DNA of 64,000 bases from Euryodendron excelsum (lineage: Eukaryota > Streptophyta > Magnoliopsida > Ericales > Pentaphylacaceae). Location: contig CM065389.1 of the NCBI GenBank assembly GCA_033060915.1, positions 25,261,001 to 25,325,000 on the forward strand, in the 5' to 3' direction. The position numbers and the translations under genes were made by a program. Position 1 is the stretch's first letter. Every line of letters starts with the position of its first letter. Of this stretch, positions 34,003-46,669 are shown in pieces. A model generated the notes under the pieces. The model was not told the DNA's origin. It worked only from the letters and a program-made list of their open reading frames with translations, and did not search any database.

Positions 34003-35358
34003 TTCTTCCTACGGTCTGAGATTACTTAATTGTTGTTTGTGCCTATGGCTCTATTCTTTTCCATTATCATCCTTGATCTTGGCGGACTAAGCTTGTGGAG
34101 AAATTTAGGAGCTAATCTGCATCTGCTCAGTCAAGCTTCTGAGAGACAACAGGAGCAGAATTTTGAAAGTGTTGCATGTTTCCCATTTCATTAGCTTTTG
34201 TTAAGTTTCAAGTCAGGATGTACTTAAACTGTTATCATATCTGTTCATGGAGATTTCCAATTACAAAGTTCATTCAAGTGGAACACACTCTTCAATGGCA
34301 AGAACTTTTTGACACGGATTGCTGTTTGTGTCATTACCAGCATCAAATTGTGTTTACATAATGAGGATTGTGCCAAGAATCCCACCAAGTATCAACAGAA
34401 GCCATAGGTTAGAATCTCAGCCATGCACACCAGGGTTGTGTTACGGATGCCGGTTCTTGCCAAATTACTATCAGGTCACTGTAGGTATTATATAATCAAA
34501 CACAGGAATTCTTTCTTAATGTGGCATCTAAGGAACCATAGCAGCAAATTGCGGCTATGAACGGAGAAATGGAGATCTAGCAGCCTCATTTGACTTTCAG
34601 CCGTTTGCTGACGTTTTTTGTTCTGTTTTCGTTTGTTGAAATTCAGAACGCAAATTGGTTCGGAAACTGTTGTTGCTTGTCCGCATGGAAAATTTCTAAA
34701 AAAAATGAGTTTTAAGAACTGAAAAATTGTGTTTTTTGAGTTTCTAGAACGGTTTTTATTCGACAATAAAAATGATAACAAAATGATGGTATTTTTGGTA
34801 GTCTTGGTTTTTTGTTTACGGAAAAAGAAAAAAAAAAAACAAAATAGACACCAGAATCGGACCTATAACCAAGCAGGGTAAGGCTCAAAACTTCCCTTTC
34901 AGATAACGGTGATGTTCTCTGGAACCCCCTGGTTAAAAATCAGAAGCGAGCAATGGTTTGGAACCACCACCTCGTTAGGCACCTTTTGCTTGAGGTTTCT
35001 GTCTCTATATGTAGTGAAGAGTTTAAGAAAGATCAACCAGAGTGGGGCCACTGCTGAATTACACCATCCTTGAAGAAAATCCATACAAACATGTTTCATG
35101 TATTATATATATATATAGAAGGATATTCATCCTTGAAACAGCAACTCTGCTTGATGCAGAGGTTATAAGGGTAAAATACATGGGAGTTGTAGATCAATTC
35201 TCACACCCTATTTATACATTGATTCAAAAACTGATATATATATATATAATATATATGTATGTATTAGAAATCGAAATGGAAGTAATCAAAACTCGGATTC
35301 TCATTCCTTGTAAAAATGCTGCAGCTGCTGGGTTGATTTTAATCTCATAAGTCTAGGC
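34003..35358. other. Intergenic region between the convergent E2 and LRR receptor genes
   Basis: The E2 3' untranslated region presumably occupies the first few hundred bases, and the LRR gene's 3' end lies on the right. Stretches such as 34610-34760 (GTTTCCGAACC-type words on the minus strand) resemble parts of the LRR gene intron near 36030-36130 and may be fragments of one repeat family. TA repeats lie at 35107-35118 and 35236-35260. No gene is supported. Confidence 0.45.
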
Positions 35359-38300
35359 TTATCTCGCGTTTAGGAGCATTCGCAGTACGCTTTTCGACTT
35401 GGGCCTTGCTTCCGGCGATATGCTAACACAAGCTAGAGCCACTTTCAGAACTGCAAGCATCTGGTTCCTAACTACGAGTGATGTTCTGCTTATACTGAAA
35501 TCAAGAATGTGATCCAATTTATCTTGCTTCACTGAGTTGCTCAACACCCACTTGGCTAACTCAGTTCCCTGGGTAACTGCAGCTCTTCCGGTCACCAATT
35601 CCAGCAGAATGACCCCGAAGCTATAGACATTCCCGGCCATTGTCACCCTCATTGTGTAGGCATATTCTGAAAGCCAAAGAAGCAAAAACATTAGAAGCTT
35701 TGGAGACAAGATGGCAAAATTTCAAAATTTCGACGTCATGTCAAGTTTGGTTTCGGGGGAAATATTTGTTAAGAAACATTTGTTGAGTTCAAACTCAAGA
35801 ATGAGTATGAAAATTTATCCTGTTTTGGTTATGATTCCGTTTTCATTTTTATTTTTTTGTGTTTTCAGAAATTAAAAAATGGACTCTCATTTTTCGCGTT
35901 CTTGGAGACAAAAAAAATGAGACTATCGAAACCAACATCGTTTTCATTTTAGTATGAACACAGTTCCAAAAGCAAATATCACCTGTTTTTTGGTTCCTAA
36001 AACTGGAGTGTTTCTGAAAAATCTCTTGAAAACAAATTTCGGAACTGGTTTACCTAACGTGGTTGATGAAAACAGTTTCTAAAAACAATTTACTAAATTT
36101 GAACTCGGAAAATTTCAGAAAACAGTAACCAATCCATAACCAAATGGGGCAAAATCTAGGAAAGATCATATGTTGTTATTACAGATCTGAAACAAATTAA
36201 CCTTTTATGATTCAAGGGTGATAGTTTCATATGCAAGTATGCAACAAAATCAGTATATGTAATTTCAAACCTCAATAAGATTATGACAGTGTATGTCATC
36301 ATCACAGGTGGTAACTAAGATAAGGTTATCGAGTGGCATCACCTGGAGGAATATAGCCAACAGAACCAGCAACTGCAGAAAGGCTGCCGGTGCTCTTCGT
36401 GGGATCAATCACCTTAGAAAGCTCAATATCTCCAACCTGAGGCTCCTTCAGGGACTTCAGCAGAATACTTTTGCTTGACAGGTCGAGGAGGAGAACCGGA
36501 CCAGAAGCGTATCCGTGTAGAAATGCCAAACCCTGAGCTACTCCGATTGCTATACTGTATCGGCTTGACCAGTCCAAAGCTTCTCCCAAGCTCCCATGGA
36601 GGACATCGAAAAGGGTACCCTTTTGTGCAAATTCATAGAAGAGGTAAGCACTGTCAACTGTCAAGACGTAGGCCAGAGGAGTCATGACATTTGAATTGCT
36701 CAACTTCCCTAGAACTTCTAGCTCTTCTCCAAATTTCTCATGGTTGCCCAATTGGAATATCTTGTCACTCCAGTTAAGCTTCTTGACGAAATAACTCAAA
36801 CCGGAAGGCATGACGGCTTTGTAGTAGGTCGAGAACTTAGTCTTCAAGACAATGTTTGATGGTTCACTCACTGCTTCCATGGCTTTTGTGAACTCGATAT
36901 TAGACCTGTGAATGCCATTTGCAGTTAACAGATTGCTCTGGATAACCTGGGGCCGAGAAAACTCTTCCCGAGACTCTGTCTGCTCATCATTTATCCTGTA
37001 AAATCTTCTGGAAATTGAGATGGCAATGATTGTTACTATCCCAACAGCGAGGACAGCAGCAGCAACTGCAACGACAACTCCCACAGAAACTGTTCTCTTC
37101 TTCTGTGATGCTGAGGGAGGCTCGGACGCTGTATTGTTTCTGAGGTCATTGTTTCCACTTACATCAACAGTAACGAATGTTGAAAACTTGGGAATCACTC
37201 CTGAAAGTAAGTTGTTGGAAAGCACCAATTGTGTCAAGGCTTTCATTTCAGCCAGAAAATCTGGGATCTTACCTGAAAATCTGTTGTTGGACAGATCCAA
37301 TACTTCTAATCCAACCAATTTTGAAAGGATCTCCGGAATAGGTCCTTCAAAGTGGTTACTGCTTAAATTTAGAGCAATCTGCAAATTCTGTGGCACGAAC
37401 TGAATCTTCCCGCTAAGCTGATTCTTCCCAAGTTGGAGTTCTAGTAGAGAATTTAAGTTGCTAATCGAAACAGGAATTGAACCGTTGAGATTGTTGCCTC
37501 GCAAGTCCAAGTTAGTGAGAATCTGTAAACTTGAAATTGAAGAAGGTATTGGACCGTTCAGCGAATTCCAACTGATATTCAGTTTCCGCAAGCCTTTTAA
37601 TTGGGTAATTTGAATTGGGATTTCCCCAACCAAATTGTTGACTTGAAGCTTCAATTCCTGAAGATAGCTAAGATTACCCAAGTGTATCGGCAGAACACCA
37701 GTGAGGTTGTTCTTCGCAAGATTCAACAGCTGTAAACTCGAGCACAAACCCAATTTAGTAGGTATTGATCCAGTCAAACTATTGTTCTCCAGCTCCAAAT
37801 AGATCAATTTCTGAAGGCTTCCAAAAGATGAAGATGGGATTGTCCCATTCAAACGATTGTTTCCTAATCTCAACCTCACCAAGCTTGAAGACATATTTGC
37901 AGGTATGGAACCCCCTAATAAATTATCAGATAAATCCAAAGTCTGCAAATTTGAGTGGGATAAAAGGTCTGCAGGAATCGACCCGTTTAACATATTAAAA
38001 CTAAGGTCCAAATTCCTGAGATACTTAGTAATCCCACCTGGAATAATACCAGTAAAATTGTTCTGATTGGCCGCGAATCGCGATAGAGTTTGGATACTTG
38101 AAAGGAATTGTGGAATTCCACCACTCAAATGATTGGAAGACAGAACCAATATTTGCAACTTGGGTAGCTCACCAAATCTATCAGGGATAGACCCAGAAAG
38201 CTGATTTACACTAAGATCAATCACAGCCAAATTCGAATAATTTGCAATTTCTTCGGGGATTTTACCTTCAAAGGAATTGGTAGAGAGCGCAAGCTCCTCC

Positions 38301-38896
38301 AAAATCAAGGATTTTCCAAGCTGAGTAGGAACAGACCCATTAAACTGGTTGTAGCTAAGGTTCAAGCTTTTGAGGCCCGACAACCCTTGAAGCTGTAAAT
38401 CAACCCCTCCACTCAATGAATTATAGGACAAGTCCAAGGACTCCAACATGCTAAAAGCATCAAAAGTAGGCAAAGGACCAGACAATTTGTTCCTACTAAA
38501 ATTCAACAGTTTCAACCCCCTAATCTTTCCACAACCAGTCATGAACCCATCCGGGATTGAGCTCAAGTGATTGTTGGAGAGATCAACGGCCTCTAAGGTA
38601 TCAATCTGGCATAGAACAGCAAGAACATCCGAGGTCGAGATAGAGAAAAAAGGGAGAGAGATGCCGGTGATGGAGGAGTTATTGGGACTGCATGTAACTC
38701 GCTTCCATGAACATGGATTTGGGTCTTTGGTGGAATTCCATGGAAAAGGAGAAGATGGAGCTGTGTTGTTATTGAGAATCTCATAGAGATTGTTCATGGT
38801 GGCCGTTTGGTTTGAAGGCAGTTGAGAGACCACCAACCGGAGGAAGAGGGAGAAGAAGAACAAGAGGACAGAAGTGAGGGGTACATACCTTCCCAT
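35359..38896 (-). CDS. LRR receptor-like protein with degenerate kinase domain
   Basis: Two exons on the minus strand, 38896-36343 and 35666-35359 (intron 676 bp), give 953 residues. A signal peptide (about residues 1-24) is followed by a cysteine-containing N-cap (NPCSWKRVTC), then about twenty leucine-rich repeats. A membrane helix lies at about 602-626 (VGVVVAVAAAVLAVGIVTII), followed by a kinase-like domain (about 690-950). It should sit in the plasma membrane and sense an extracellular ligand. The glycine-rich loop is not recognisable. The ATP-binding Lys may be kept in 'FVKKL'. The catalytic loop reads 'LLLDLSSKSILL' instead of HRDLKxxN, losing the Asn and Lys, and the DFG site reads DIE. 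It is therefore probably a pseudokinase or atypical kinase that signals through partners. The closest recalled Arabidopsis relative is At1g34420. Confidence 0.93.
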
Positions 38897-38937
38897 TTGG
38901 GCTTGCGCTGTAGAGTATCAAACACCAGCGGTGATCT

Positions 38938-38957
38938 TATTTTATATATATATATAT
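38938..38957 (-). promoter_or_regulatory. Possible TATA region of the LRR receptor gene
   Basis: A TATATATATATATAAAAT stretch on the minus strand lies only 42-61 bases before the start codon. If it is the TATA box, the leader would be very short; the start could also lie farther upstream, where a GA-rich block (39025-39075 region) precedes the gene. Weakly supported. Confidence 0.3.
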
Positions 38958-41789
38958 CAGTCAGGTGCGTAAGGACAGAGAGGAAGGAGGCAGAGAGGAA
39001 TTGAAGGAGATGAGCACAGAGAATTAGAAACAGAGGAGAGAGAGAGATTGTGAGGCTTTTAGAGAGAGAAGAACGTGTTGTTGGGGGTGAGTTGACTGGA
39101 CTTCGTTACTGCCAAAAGAAAGACCTGACTGACAATAGTTTTTGTTTTGTGGAATATTGTTTCTTGGACTTTGACTCAAACATTAGACCTGATAAACAAC
39201 TATTTTTTTTTTTCTGATTAAAAAACACACACTAACACTATAAACACTCAATTTGGCCCCCTGACTCCAACGTCTTTGGTGGGTCCAAAGTGTGGGCCCT
39301 ACCCTTGACTGGAGGAATCAGCTGATCAAACACGCGTTGATTGACCACGCTTGGAAGCCGGCCTCTCAAGGGATCCGACCCGACCAATCTAGATCCGTTT
39401 AGCAGATTTAATAATACAATTCAGCGATCCATTCCACGCAGACCCAGCCTATCCGATTGTTAATCAGATCCAACAAACACATATTAGATCTCATATTCAA
39501 TTCGATTAACAAATTTTTAATATATTTCTTGATTTTTGTTATTAGACTACGGTTTAGTCATTAAATTCTAACCCTAATTAAAAATTGACTAGTGATTACC
39601 TATTATTTGGTTGGAGTAAAGCTTGATTGTGGCGATGATCGTTGTCAAACTCTGTTGACAAGTTTCATAACGGCGTAATGATTGGTATAGACTGGGCAAT
39701 GTCGTAGTGATGATCTCGACCAGCAGAGAACTAGAACTAAGGATGGTGACGAGATGATGTGTTTTGGTTAAAAGGGGTTGTGTGGTGATTAATCGATAAT
39801 TGAGTGCTAATAAACGAAGGTGGTGATTGGTGGTTTGCAGCTGTGGTGTTAACTGAGAAAGAGAGAGAGATAAGAAGTGGCCTTGTGTGAGTGACAGAGG
39901 TGAGGATTCGCAATAACTGATAGGGAGATATGATAAAAGTCGTTGGCCGACGTTTGGTTTATCCTTCCTCAGTAGTGTTGAGAGTTGGGTGCTATGCTAA
40001 GTTGCTAACCCCTTTTTTCTCTTTTCTTTCTTGGGTGTATTTTCCTCCAGACCAAATACACTCGGAATATTTCCTACGCCAAAAATATTTGAAAAGCAAA
40101 AAAAGAAAAAAAGAATTAGTGACGGGTTGAATTTACGGATCGTGTATCCAAATCTATCATATTCGGATCCGAACAAATCATATTAGGTGGATTCCCTTAT
40201 CGGATCGGATTGGGATCAACCCTGATTTAATCCATATCATGGTCAGTTGACCAGCCCACTTGGAAGACTTGGACAAAGGGTTCACAATAGGGAAGGAAAA
40301 GAAAAAAAGCAAATAAAAAAAAGAAAAAGAAGGTGAGTATCTTCTTTATACTTTCTTTTCATGATATGATGTATATTTTGGACTCTTAGATATTCAATGG
40401 ACATAGGAAAAGCATACTAAAATCCACCATTAATATATGCACAAATATGTGAAGTGCACTTCACCTCATAAGCTAAAAAGTTAAAAAAATAAAAAAAATA
40501 AAAAAAAGAAGAAAAAGCAAAGAAGTCCATTTATTTAAATTTATAAGACAGTTAATTGGGGTGGAAACAGTTGAACACGTAATATATATTTTTATTTTTG
40601 AATATTTTAAATTCTTGAGCTTTATTATGTTTCATTTCTAAAAATTGCGTAAACTTTTCTTGTGAGCTTTAAAAGTTGTATAAGCTTTTTGTATAAAGTT
40701 TACATAGTTTTTGAATATGATGATCTTGCAGGAACTTGAAAAGTAGTCAGTTGAAAGTTTAGATATCCAGTATTAAAAAGAGTAAAAAAATAAAAGAAGT
40801 GAAAGAGAAAGATGGCTATAGTAGTGAGCTAAACTTAGGTATATCAATAGACTGGGCCGGCGAGGGGCAGGGATTAGCATCTCCATCATTGCATCTACTT
40901 ACAAAATTCACATTCATTTTAGCCTTCATATTCGTATGAGAATTTTGTTGGAAGTACATCCCCGTTCCATGAGTATAAACTTTTGTTCACCCCCACCTCC
41001 ACACTTGCTCCCACCCTGCACCTGCCAAGTCTAATTTAAACCCGAAGTGCAAATCAACTCATACTCAAGACAAAAAATCAGAGTCAGCTCTACCGATTTT
41101 GAAGAATTTTTTTTTTCTGCATTTCATACTTGTGATACATAAATTGTAATAAAAACCTTATTTGCAGAATTTGGTGTTCAATTCCCAAAGCTTTTAAGCC
41201 AATTAATTTCTCAAATATTATTTTTGACTTTTTTTTATCATCTAACTTATGTTTGACATTAATGAACCTAAAAGACTTCATCATAGTCATTTTAATCCTC
41301 TATCTAAATGATCAGTAAGTTATATCTCATACCAAACAATTCTTAATAATTAAATTATACATCTATTCCACATTATTTTACCATTTAATTTGTTTACACT
41401 TACAATATGCTAATTTTTAAAAATTATACATCTATTCACATCATTAGATAAATAGTGAAAAAATCCTAAGCAAGTAGGCGTCCAAAGAGTAAAGTAAAAA
41501 AAAAAAAAAAATCAGTCTATATAAAATTTAAAAAAATTTAAAGTGGACAGGAGAAACCCTTGGTCCATCTCCACCTCCATACCCATATGCATTTTCATTT
41601 TTACCTTCATCCCTTTCTCCATCTCCATTCCATACCTTCCCCAAATAGGACAAGTTCAGTCGAATTTTCATTTTTCTCTGGTACACTGTCATTCCTAGCT
41701 AAAGTGGGGGGAAAAAGAGACAGTGGCTAAATTTAGTGAAAACAAGTCAAACAATTAAAGCCTTTTTGCAACTTAATTGAAACTGCACA
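38958..41789. other. Intergenic region upstream of the LRR receptor gene
   Basis: No gene is supported. Words rich in GGATCC/CCGATCCG (39365-39480 and 40135-40220, roughly inverted) suggest an old repeat between about 39361 and 40255. A purine-rich stretch lies at 40293-40333 and low-complexity AAAAAT repeats at 40486-40520. Nothing else could be recognised. Confidence 0.4.
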
Positions 41790-43518
41790 ATTAGTGAGGG
41801 CCTTGATTAGGTCGCCTTAAAAAGAAAATATTTTGAAAAATGGTTTGAATTTTAAAGATTTTATTTGAAAAATGTACTGAATTGATACAAGAACACTCTT
41901 TTGAAAGTTTACTCCATGTTAGTCTAACGAACCAAGAGAATGAGTTTGAGGTTTTGGTTGCAAACGGAGAAGGTGTTAGCCACCTTACAGATCTCAATCT
42001 AGCGACGGCACCTGGAACAACATTGCTGCTGCTGCCCTTCGGGCACGCCTCCTACGCTTATCACTCACCTATGCTCTTGTAGCATGCCCCCTTTGGACAA
42101 TAGGGCTTTCTTAATACGCAAAGCAGCTGAGCAATAGCGAACCCTTTCAGTCTTATTTTTGGTTCCCGAACAACGAAATACCACGTTCTTTTTGTCCTTC
42201 ACCCAAGGCACTAAATTTGCTTTTGAAAATAGGGTTTCGATTTAAAAGAAAATGTTTGTGCCCGGTTTTGGGTGAACTACTTCCAATAATACCAGAAGGG
42301 GAGACAACTTAAACGATTCTGCCGCCAAACTAACCGCCTTGGAAATAAATAGAAGAAAACTCCCAAAAGTTGGCTTCGACTGCGCCTCAACGAGAGACCT
42401 AAGAGATTAATCGTATTAGAGGATTAGTTCCATGTATGACTGGTTTTGGATTTTTAAAAACATATTGGACAACATTTTTGGTGATATAAAAGGCTTTTCA
42501 CTGTCGAATTTCAAAAAAATTCAATTTTTGCAAAATTTAATTTTTTTTTGTTTTGGTTTGTTGAAAAACCAAGTATTGTGGAACAAGTGCATTTGGAAAA
42601 TTTTTGTTGGACAGTATCTTTGGAAAACATCTTTTAATCCAATAAGTCCACTATGTTCGAGCTCGGAGTTAACTAGGTCGGCCTATTTCAATTAATAGAC
42701 AAGTTGGGCCTATGGGTGCAAATGTAATAATGAAATATGAGATGGGCTTAATGAAATAGAAAATGGGTCCAAGGGTCCACATGAAATAATTGAACGGACC
42801 TAATGAAATGATAGTGGGTCTTAGAGCCCCATGGGTCAAAATGTTATATAAAAAAATCGTAAAAAGGCATTTAGGCCTAAAAGTCCCGCAACAACCGACA
42901 CGTAGCCTTGCGGAAAATTAGTGCGCTCAAAACAATTAGAATGGCCTAATGGCCGCAACTAAAAATATCAAATAAAAGTGACTTAAGCTCAAAATAGTCA
43001 ATTAAGGCATTGTTTAATATTTTGAAGAAAATGGCTAGCTTAACATTGAAATGGACCATGCAACCTTATGAGTGTGAAAATGATGAACACATGCTCCAAG
43101 TGTTGGGAACAACATACTGGCCTAAATTTTTCATGAAAATTGGCCAAAAGGGCACAATGGGCATAAGCATGCTTTGAAAATGAAAAGCATAATGGCCAAG
43201 TTTCATGTATTGAAAATGTGGTTTGAAAATTTAGGCCTAAACTCATTCTCAAAAGAGATTTTGAATCCAGAAGGGTAAAATTACTTTCAAAACAGAGATG
43301 AAATTATAGTCAAAGTGGTAAAACTAAAGTATGGTCTAGACCTCATTAAAGTGGATACTATAGTAGAAAAGATTTTTGAACCCTATTTGGTAGAGACATG
43401 CAATCAGAGTGGATTTCAAGCCATCTTAAAAGGAGTTTGTGCTAAAATGAAAAGAGGAATTACCCAAAAATGGTTTCAAGTCCAAAATCCAAATAGGCAA
43501 AATCCTCATTCTTATGGT
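41790..43518. other. Possible degenerate LTR-retrotransposon sequence
   Basis: Words such as GAGAAGGTGTTAGCCACC (41968 region) and repeated GGGCCTAA/GGCCTAAAAG phrases (42700-42900, 43225) are reminiscent of plant Ty3/gypsy LTRs. No coding domain, polypurine tract or clear border is seen. It is a repeat-like, non-genic region of uncertain class. Confidence 0.3.
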
Positions 43519-44102
43519 CAGGGGCGGAGGGATGTAGGGCCCAGAGAGGAAATTGCTCCCCCTTAAATTAAATATATATATATATTTTCACCTATAACTT
43601 TAAAAATTTATTTCCATTTGCACCATTTGAAGTTTAATAAATGCCCCCTATATTTTTAAAAACTGTACTTTAATATAAAATTTTAAAAATATCTCTCAAT
43701 TTGCCCCCTCTAGGAATTTATGAATGCCCTCCTTAAATCTTTAATTTGTTTCAAAGATCCCTTCGTATGCTATCTATAAAAGCTTATATGTGTATATATA
43801 TATATATATATATTATAAACATATAGAAGTCAAGTTCTCTATTATTGATTATGAAAAAAAATATTTTTATAGAATTTTTCATATAAAAAACTTCACTAAA
43901 ATGATGTAGTAATGACACATTAAAAAATATTAGCCAAAATAGTAGATATTCTGCTTTGAAATGAAAGCGCCACAAACAACCACATCATTTTATAAAAAAT
44001 TTGAATAATTTTTTTTTTATTGTATAGCATTACTCTAAAAAAAAATTCTGAGTTGTAAGTAATGGGTGCTCATTGTAGATAAATTTTTTAACTCCACCAC
44101 TG
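43519..44102. mobile_element. hAT-type MITE (CAGGGGCGGAG ends, TSD CTTATGGT)
   Basis: This 584-bp element starts CAGGGGCGGAG and ends CTCCACCACTG; the ends are inverted repeats at 9 of 11 bases. A perfect 8-bp duplication CTTATGGT flanks it (43511-43518 and 44103-44110). GGGGCGGAG-type ends are common among plant non-autonomous hAT elements. It is AT-rich inside with no coding capacity. Confidence 0.9.
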
Positions 44103-44641
44103 CTTATGGTGGGTTTATGTCAAAATTAACAAGCACAGCATATTCAAAATGAATTGGACATTCTTGCGATAAAATCATTTTCATGTCGAAATGAAAAGAT
44201 AAAAACAATTAAAATGAGACAGCAAAAAGATGCAGGTGAAAATTTACGCATGTTGACAACATAAGAACATTCAAAATGACATCTAGTGGAGCATAGAAAA
44301 ACCTCAAAAATCATGAAGAATCACATTATACCAGGATGAGTAAGGTGCTCCCAGCCTGGCTTTTCAGTTTGCCATGTGTGAGCCCCCATTGCTGGCAATG
44401 TCATGGATAAAGAGTCTAGCAATCACATCAAGGCTCACATAAAAAGAAAATGATCAAAAGGTAAAGGGTAGAAAGAGTAGGGGAAATGCAGGAGTAGAAA
44501 AAGGGAATGGATGAATTTACGAAATTGCAAGTAGTTAGGATGAGAAGACTACATTGTAGAGCTTCGTCTTCTCCTTTAAGGCATCTCGAGACATCTTCAA
44601 TGGTTTCTTCACTTGAATTGTGGTGAAATTAGAGAGAAAAT
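44103..44641. other. Non-genic sequence between the MITE and the Sirevirus-like LTR
   Basis: This continues the sequence interrupted by the MITE. No gene, RNA or clear repeat border is seen. Confidence 0.4.
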
Positions 44642-44746
44642 TCTTGGCCCGAATATGCAACCTAAGAGGGTAGAAAATTGGATTTCTAGCAAATAATGCA
44701 ATTAAAAATTAATAAATCAATAGAATAGTAACTAATCAATGTATGT

Positions 44747-45225
44747 ACCATAGTTTCCAAAATAGAAAGTGGAAGTGTAAAAAGCGGCCAAAAAATATAA
44801 GAGAAAATGGGAAGCGGAAAACAGTTGGGAAACTTAATACGAACCTTATAGGAAATTTTTGCGAAACTGAAAGGAAACTTTTAAGAAACTTATTGCAGAC
44901 TTTTAAAAAACTTAGTGGAGACTTTTGAGAAATTTTATACAAACCTATAGGAATAATTTCATAGATACTAAGTCAGAACTTAAAGGAAAAAATGTATAAA
45001 AATTAATATTTTAAGTTTTCCAAGCATTTCTCTTAAGTTTTTCAAGAGTTTTCATTAAGTATCTCAAGAGTTTCTTAAACGTTTTTCAAGAGTTTCTAAA
45101 ATGTTTCTCCTGCATTTTTTGAACGTTTCTCTAAATGTTCAAATAAGTTTCGTATCGGCATCGAAAACACATTTTTTAAAAAATGTGTTTTCCCTTCCAA
45201 AATGAGTTTTTTTGGTAACTATGGT
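44747..45225. mobile_element. MITE with ACCATAGTTTCCAAAA ends inside the element 2 LTR
   Basis: This 479-bp element has inverted ends ACCATAGTTTCCAAAA / ACCATAGTTACCAAAA (15 of 16). Its right part also contains an inner inverted repeat AAAACACATTTTTT/AAAAAATGTGTTTT near 45165-45192. The second Sirevirus-like LTR lacks it at the matching site (about 56640). The target duplication is unclear: GTATG or TA both fit, so the superfamily is not assigned. Confidence 0.75.
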
Positions 45226-45819
45226 ATGAATAATAAAAAGAAGATATAAAATGCAACGAAGAAAAATAGAGCACAAATTAATACACCGATTTACTAGAAA
45301 TTCAGTCATAACTTATGAGTTATGTCCTCACCCCCAAGATTCCCTTAAAAGTGTCTTCCACTGTGCAAAAATTCCTTTACACAGTAAACGTTAGTTGTCC
45401 AAGTACCCAAGTCACTTTTACAAGAGTTTTTCTCAAACTATCAAGACCTAAGTAATTTTGTTTAAGTTTTACTCAAACTTACAAATGTTTTTTCCAAAAA
45501 TACTCAAACTCGCAGGTTTATAAACTCACTCAAGTAAAATAAATAAGCTTTATACAATGAGTATCTCTCATAAAGAGTAGATAAGCAAGTGTAAGCTCAA
45601 CAATAACCTTAATCATTCAGCAAAAAGAATGTAGCAATTCGGGTTTAGAAATTTACAGTTTTGATATTTGATTCAGTACTTATAATATTAAATTTGTATA
45701 TAAATACTGTGGGGATCTTATATGTATAGCCTAACATTGATTCTAGCCGTTGGTGGTGGTTGAGAGAGCATTTAATACAAATTCGGCCTGAAAGAATGTT
45801 AAAAAATATAACCGTTGGG

Positions 45820-46150
45820 CCCTATGTGTGGACTCTTGAACTAAATGAGTCAACCCTTTTTGTTCTGGTGCCAACGTCCTCAACAATCTGCCCACATGTG
45901 TCAACCCCTAAGAAACAGGTGTCGACTCTTTTTCACTTCCACCAAACTTCATTAAGGCTATGTTGAAATGTGTTGACCCCTGAGAATGGAGGTGTCAACC
46001 CTCTTTCGACATTCTTCAAGATTTTGTATTCTGGACAAATGTGTTGACTCTTGGAATAAATAAGTAAACTCTTTTGCACTTCAGATTCTTGTCCAATACC
46101 ACTGTCTAAAGGTGTCAAGCCCTAGAATGAATGAACTCTTTTTACCAAGA
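45820..46150. repeat. GTCGAC/GTCAAC-type palindromic repeat array in the element 2 LTR
   Basis: Diverged units of about 65-70 bp recur with the pattern TGTGTTGAC-C-CCT...GGTGTCAACCCTTTTT. Paired copies of the six-base palindrome-like core lie about 20-25 bp apart. The matching array is in the other LTR at 57190-57490. Confidence 0.65.
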
Positions 46151-46669
46151 GACTTCAACGTCTGCCAGTTTTTTTCAATCTTCTTCTAAGACTTCAAGAA
46201 TCATTCAAATAAGGCTTCCAAAGCTTGAACTGGCTTCTCGAAAGTATGTTGATCTCCAAGAACACCTTCAATATCTTCAAGATGAAATTAATCAATTTTA
46301 ATCACTTGTAGAGTTTTTCAATCAACATAGTTTCCATTCTTCCAAGACGTCTTTAAAACCTTCAAGTAGAGCTGTCATGTCTTGTGTAGATCTTCAATAA
46401 ATTTTCATCATGTTTAAGCACCTTCAATCCCTTGTTAATAATATTATAAATATAATATTATTGTAAGGTTCTTTTTCAATCAATCATCATGGCTCAATAA
46501 CCTTTAACATGCATGATAAGTTTTCAACACACAATATCTTCATTATATCAAGCTCCAAGTTATAATCCTAATGAGATTAACTCATAATATGATCTGCATA
46601 CTAAGTAGAGTCATTAGATCCTTAACACAATATTTTGTTATCATCAAAATCAAGGCATAAAGTCATTAA

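Larger units (their letters stand above)
44642..46669 (-). repeat. 3' LTR of the older Sirevirus-like Ty1/copia element (element 2)
   Basis: It aligns along its length with the LTR at 56529-58020: the plus-strand start TTGGCCCGAATATGCAACCT, a shared AGCACA...CACCGATTTA block, the GTCGAC-type repeat array, and the end TTTTGTTATCATCAAAATCAA. It is about 2.03 kb long, of which 479 bp is a later MITE. The last bases (GTCATTAAT against CTCAACAAT) are worn. Read on the minus strand, it follows the env-like ORF and a run of polypurine tracts. Confidence 0.8.

Noticed and set aside
34610..36160. Possible paired MITE fragments in the E2-LRR spacer and the LRR intron
   Set aside because: Similar words (GTTTCCGAACC-like, AAAACAGTTTC) occur in both places, but no terminal repeats or target duplications could be defined.
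37020..37403. 127-codon plus-strand frame inside the LRR receptor gene
   Set aside because: It overlaps the transmembrane and juxtamembrane region of the LRR gene on the other strand and has no recognisable domain.
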